From contig DAOVVO010000079.1 of assembly GCA_030637135.1 (NCBI GenBank), positions 1-6,220 on the forward strand: 6,220 bases of DNA, read 5' to 3'. Positions within the stretch are counted from its first letter, which is position 1; every line of letters starts with the position of its first letter. The DNA is from Nitrospirota bacterium. Its GTDB lineage: Bacteria; Nitrospirota; Thermodesulfovibrionia; UBA6902; BMS3Bbin08. A program made the position numbers and the translations under genes. The notes under the pieces are model-generated. The model made no database searches. It was not told where the DNA came from and saw only the letters and a program-made list of their open reading frames with translations. Of the stretch, positions 4,726 to 6,220 are shown in pieces.

Positions 4726-6220
4726 ACTGAAACCTCAATACTTTAAAGTTCACATCAGAATATACAACTTTAAAACGTTCCTGAATACCTAACCAGGAGG
4801 AACTCCAATGAATAAATGTTTTAACCTTGTTAATCCACGTATCTTCAATTGAATCCTTCTTAATCAAGATATGCGTTACCTGATTTTTCTTCAGGTTTTC
4901 TATCCATTCATTAAAATGTTCAGATTTGATATACGCTATTTTATTTGAAAAACCTCTGTTCCATAACGGGGAAAGAAACAACGGTTCAAAGGTGTATGCC
5001 AATACATTGTCCGCCTGCATATTGTCATTTATCCAGATCCAGAGACCATATGCCTGACGTGCCTGGAGGTCTATATTAAACGGAGCATGGCGTGCGATTA
5101 TGCGTTCCTTGGGAGGCAAAGACAGAAATTCTTTAATTTTCAAGGGCATTATACAGGGAGAATTTGACGTCAGGAGCGTATATATCACTAATATTAAAGC
5201 AATTAATTTTAGTGCACCCTGTCTTTTCTCAAAATATTTCAGGGTCAATCCAAACGATAAACAGCCAAGACCGACGATAAAGATAACATACCTGGTATTC
5301 CAGTTATTTGGATATACGAGAAACGTAATACCAAGAACTATGCTCGCAAAAAAGAAATTAAAATATTTCTCTTTTAAGGCATAAAAAAGGGCGACAATTA
5401 TACTGGGCAATAACAGGATAAACCACAGAGGACCAAAACCGCTTAATCTCGAATCATACAGATAATACTCAACCCGCTCCAGCCAGACATGGAGCATTCT
5501 CGATAATAATGGCAAGTTTTTAAGCGACTCAACTCCTGACTCTATTATTTCCCTGTACAACCCTTTGAAAAGTGTCATATCAAAAAAAGAGACCTCCATA
5601 GGGTATACCGGATTGCTGTAGAGTAACCAATTTTTTATATACCAGTAACCTCCGATAAGAAAAGCCGGAATCATAAAGTAAATGAGATAAAATAGTGCAC
5701 TATTTGTTATGATTTTGCCTTTTTGCTTTAAGGTCTTCGGGACACTGCAAAAGAATTTTAAAGGATTGAATATAATGATAAACTCTTTAATGGTAATCCC
5801 CGCTAACAGCACAATAACGAATAACGGACCAGATCCTTTCGCACCAAGTAAAATGCCGGTTGTTAAGCCGGAAAGAACAACAGCGATACGCCGTTTCTTT
5901 CCATTGATTACCCCTGCATTATTATCAGGATAAGTGGCCGGAATATCATACATCAGAAAATTTATGGCAATGAGAAACAAGACAGATACTGCGATATCTA
6001 TATAATTTGTCGTTGATTGAAGAATTACTATCGGGGTAAAGAAGAACAGCAGAGAAGCATACAGTGCATGTTTTTCCTTTATCTGCAGTTTGCAGGCAAT
6101 GCTATATACAGTAAAAATTCCTGTTATGGTAAATATCAGCTGTGATAAATCAACGATAACATCGCTTCTCAAAAAAATTGTATTCCAGATAAAAAAAAGC
6201 TCAATATTTTTAGGGAATAT
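4703..6220 (-). CDS. Polytopic GT-C/PMT-like glycosyltransferase, N-terminus outside window
   Basis: An integral membrane protein of which 505 residues are visible. The frame stays open to the right edge, and the sequence before the first possible start in the window (a TTG at 6172-6170) already reads as protein: FPKNIELFFIW occupies visible residues 2-12. The true start is therefore outside. About ten hydrophobic segments fall between visible residues 22 and 352, followed by a mainly soluble C-terminal domain (about 353-505). NWLLYSNPVYP (197-207), after a membrane helix, and NNWNTRY (305-311) resemble conserved loops of PMT/ArnT-like GT-C enzymes. These take sugars from polyprenyl phosphate carriers and act on the periplasmic side. 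The usual acidic motif of the first periplasmic loop would lie outside the window, so catalytic competence cannot be judged. It ends overlapping the small membrane protein gene and heads the visible LPS operon. Substrate unknown; a flippase-like or non-catalytic relative is possible. Confidence 0.75.
   Translation of the reverse strand: MFPKNIELFFIWNTIFLRSDVIVDLSQLIFTITGIFTVYSIACKLQIKEKHALYASLLFFFTPIVILQSTTNYIDIAVSVLFLIAINFLMYDIPATYPDNNAGVINGKKRRIAVVLSGLTTGILLGAKGSGPLFVIVLLAGITIKEFIIIFNPLKFFCSVPKTLKQKGKIITNSALFYLIYFMIPAFLIGGYWYIKNWLLYSNPVYPMEVSFFDMTLFKGLYREIIESGVESLKNLPLLSRMLHVWLERVEYYLYDSRLSGFGPLWFILLLPSIIVALFYALKEKYFNFFFASIVLGITFLVYPNNWNTRYVIFIVGLGCLSFGLTLKYFEKRQGALKLIALILVIYTLLTSNSPCIMPLKIKEFLSLPPKERIIARHAPFNIDLQARQAYGLWIWINDNMQADNVLAYTFEPLFLSPLWNRGFSNKIAYIKSEHFNEWIENLKKNQVTHILIKKDSIEDTWINKVKTFIHWSSSWLGIQERFKVVYSDVNFKVLRFQYEHGRTE
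4733..4736 (-). promoter_or_regulatory. Ribosome binding site deciding the start of the small membrane protein
   Basis: GAGG on the minus strand lies inside the end of the GT-C coding sequence, seven bases before the ATG at 4725-4723. It favours that ATG over the in-frame one two codons later and supports the 55-residue reading frame being translated. Confidence 0.6.

Noticed and set aside
1..6220. Defence system, CRISPR array, toxin-antitoxin pair, prophage or tRNA
   Set aside because: All substantial frames are explained by glycan, envelope and glycolysis genes; no regularly spaced repeats, cloverleaf-like segments or phage-type genes were seen on either strand.

Overview
The window is one stretch of bacterial chromosome in which every gene I can support lies on the minus strand, so transcription runs from high to low coordinates. 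Base composition is roughly 40% GC by eye. The genes point to a Gram-negative (diderm) bacterium: a heptosyltransferase of the lipopolysaccharide (LPS) inner-core type, a WaaE/KdtX-like glycosyltransferase, an exported DUF3108-type protein and a polytopic GT-C-type membrane protein. The mix would fit lineages such as Nitrospirota, anammox Planctomycetota or deltaproteobacterial groups. This placement is inference from gene content only, with low confidence.

Reading in the direction of transcription: (1) 6220-4703, a large multi-pass GT-C/PMT-like membrane protein whose start lies beyond the right edge; (2) 4725-4558, a 55-residue single-pass membrane protein that overlaps the end of gene 1 and has a good ribosome binding site; (3) 4532-3510, a GT9 heptosyltransferase (waaC-like); (4) 3504-2737, a secreted DUF3108-type protein starting 5 bases after waaC; (5) a hairpin with a U-tract at 2701-2653, a possible intrinsic terminator; (6) 2629-1895, a family 2 glycosyltransferase; (7) a 184-base gap holding a GC-rich, palindrome-bearing, repeat-like block; (8) 1710-409, UDP-glucose 6-dehydrogenase (ugd); (9) a 165-base AT-rich gap with a promoter candidate; (10) 243-1, the N-terminal 81 residues of triosephosphate isomerase (tpiA), which runs off the left edge.

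Genes 1-8 read as an envelope polysaccharide/LPS locus. Ugd supplies UDP-glucuronate, the GT9 and GT2 enzymes add sugars to a lipid-linked core on the cytoplasmic side, and the GT-C protein probably handles a polyprenyl-phosphate-linked sugar on the outer face. The DUF3108 and small membrane proteins are probably envelope accessories. tpiA is central carbon metabolism and appears to begin a separate transcription unit with its own, possibly leaderless, promoter.

I found no defence system, CRISPR array, tRNA, rRNA or complete insertion sequence. The least explained items are the small overlapping membrane protein and the GC-rich block at 1737-1881, which has imperfect terminal inverted repeats flanked by TA and looks like a miniature transposable element, though this is not proven.
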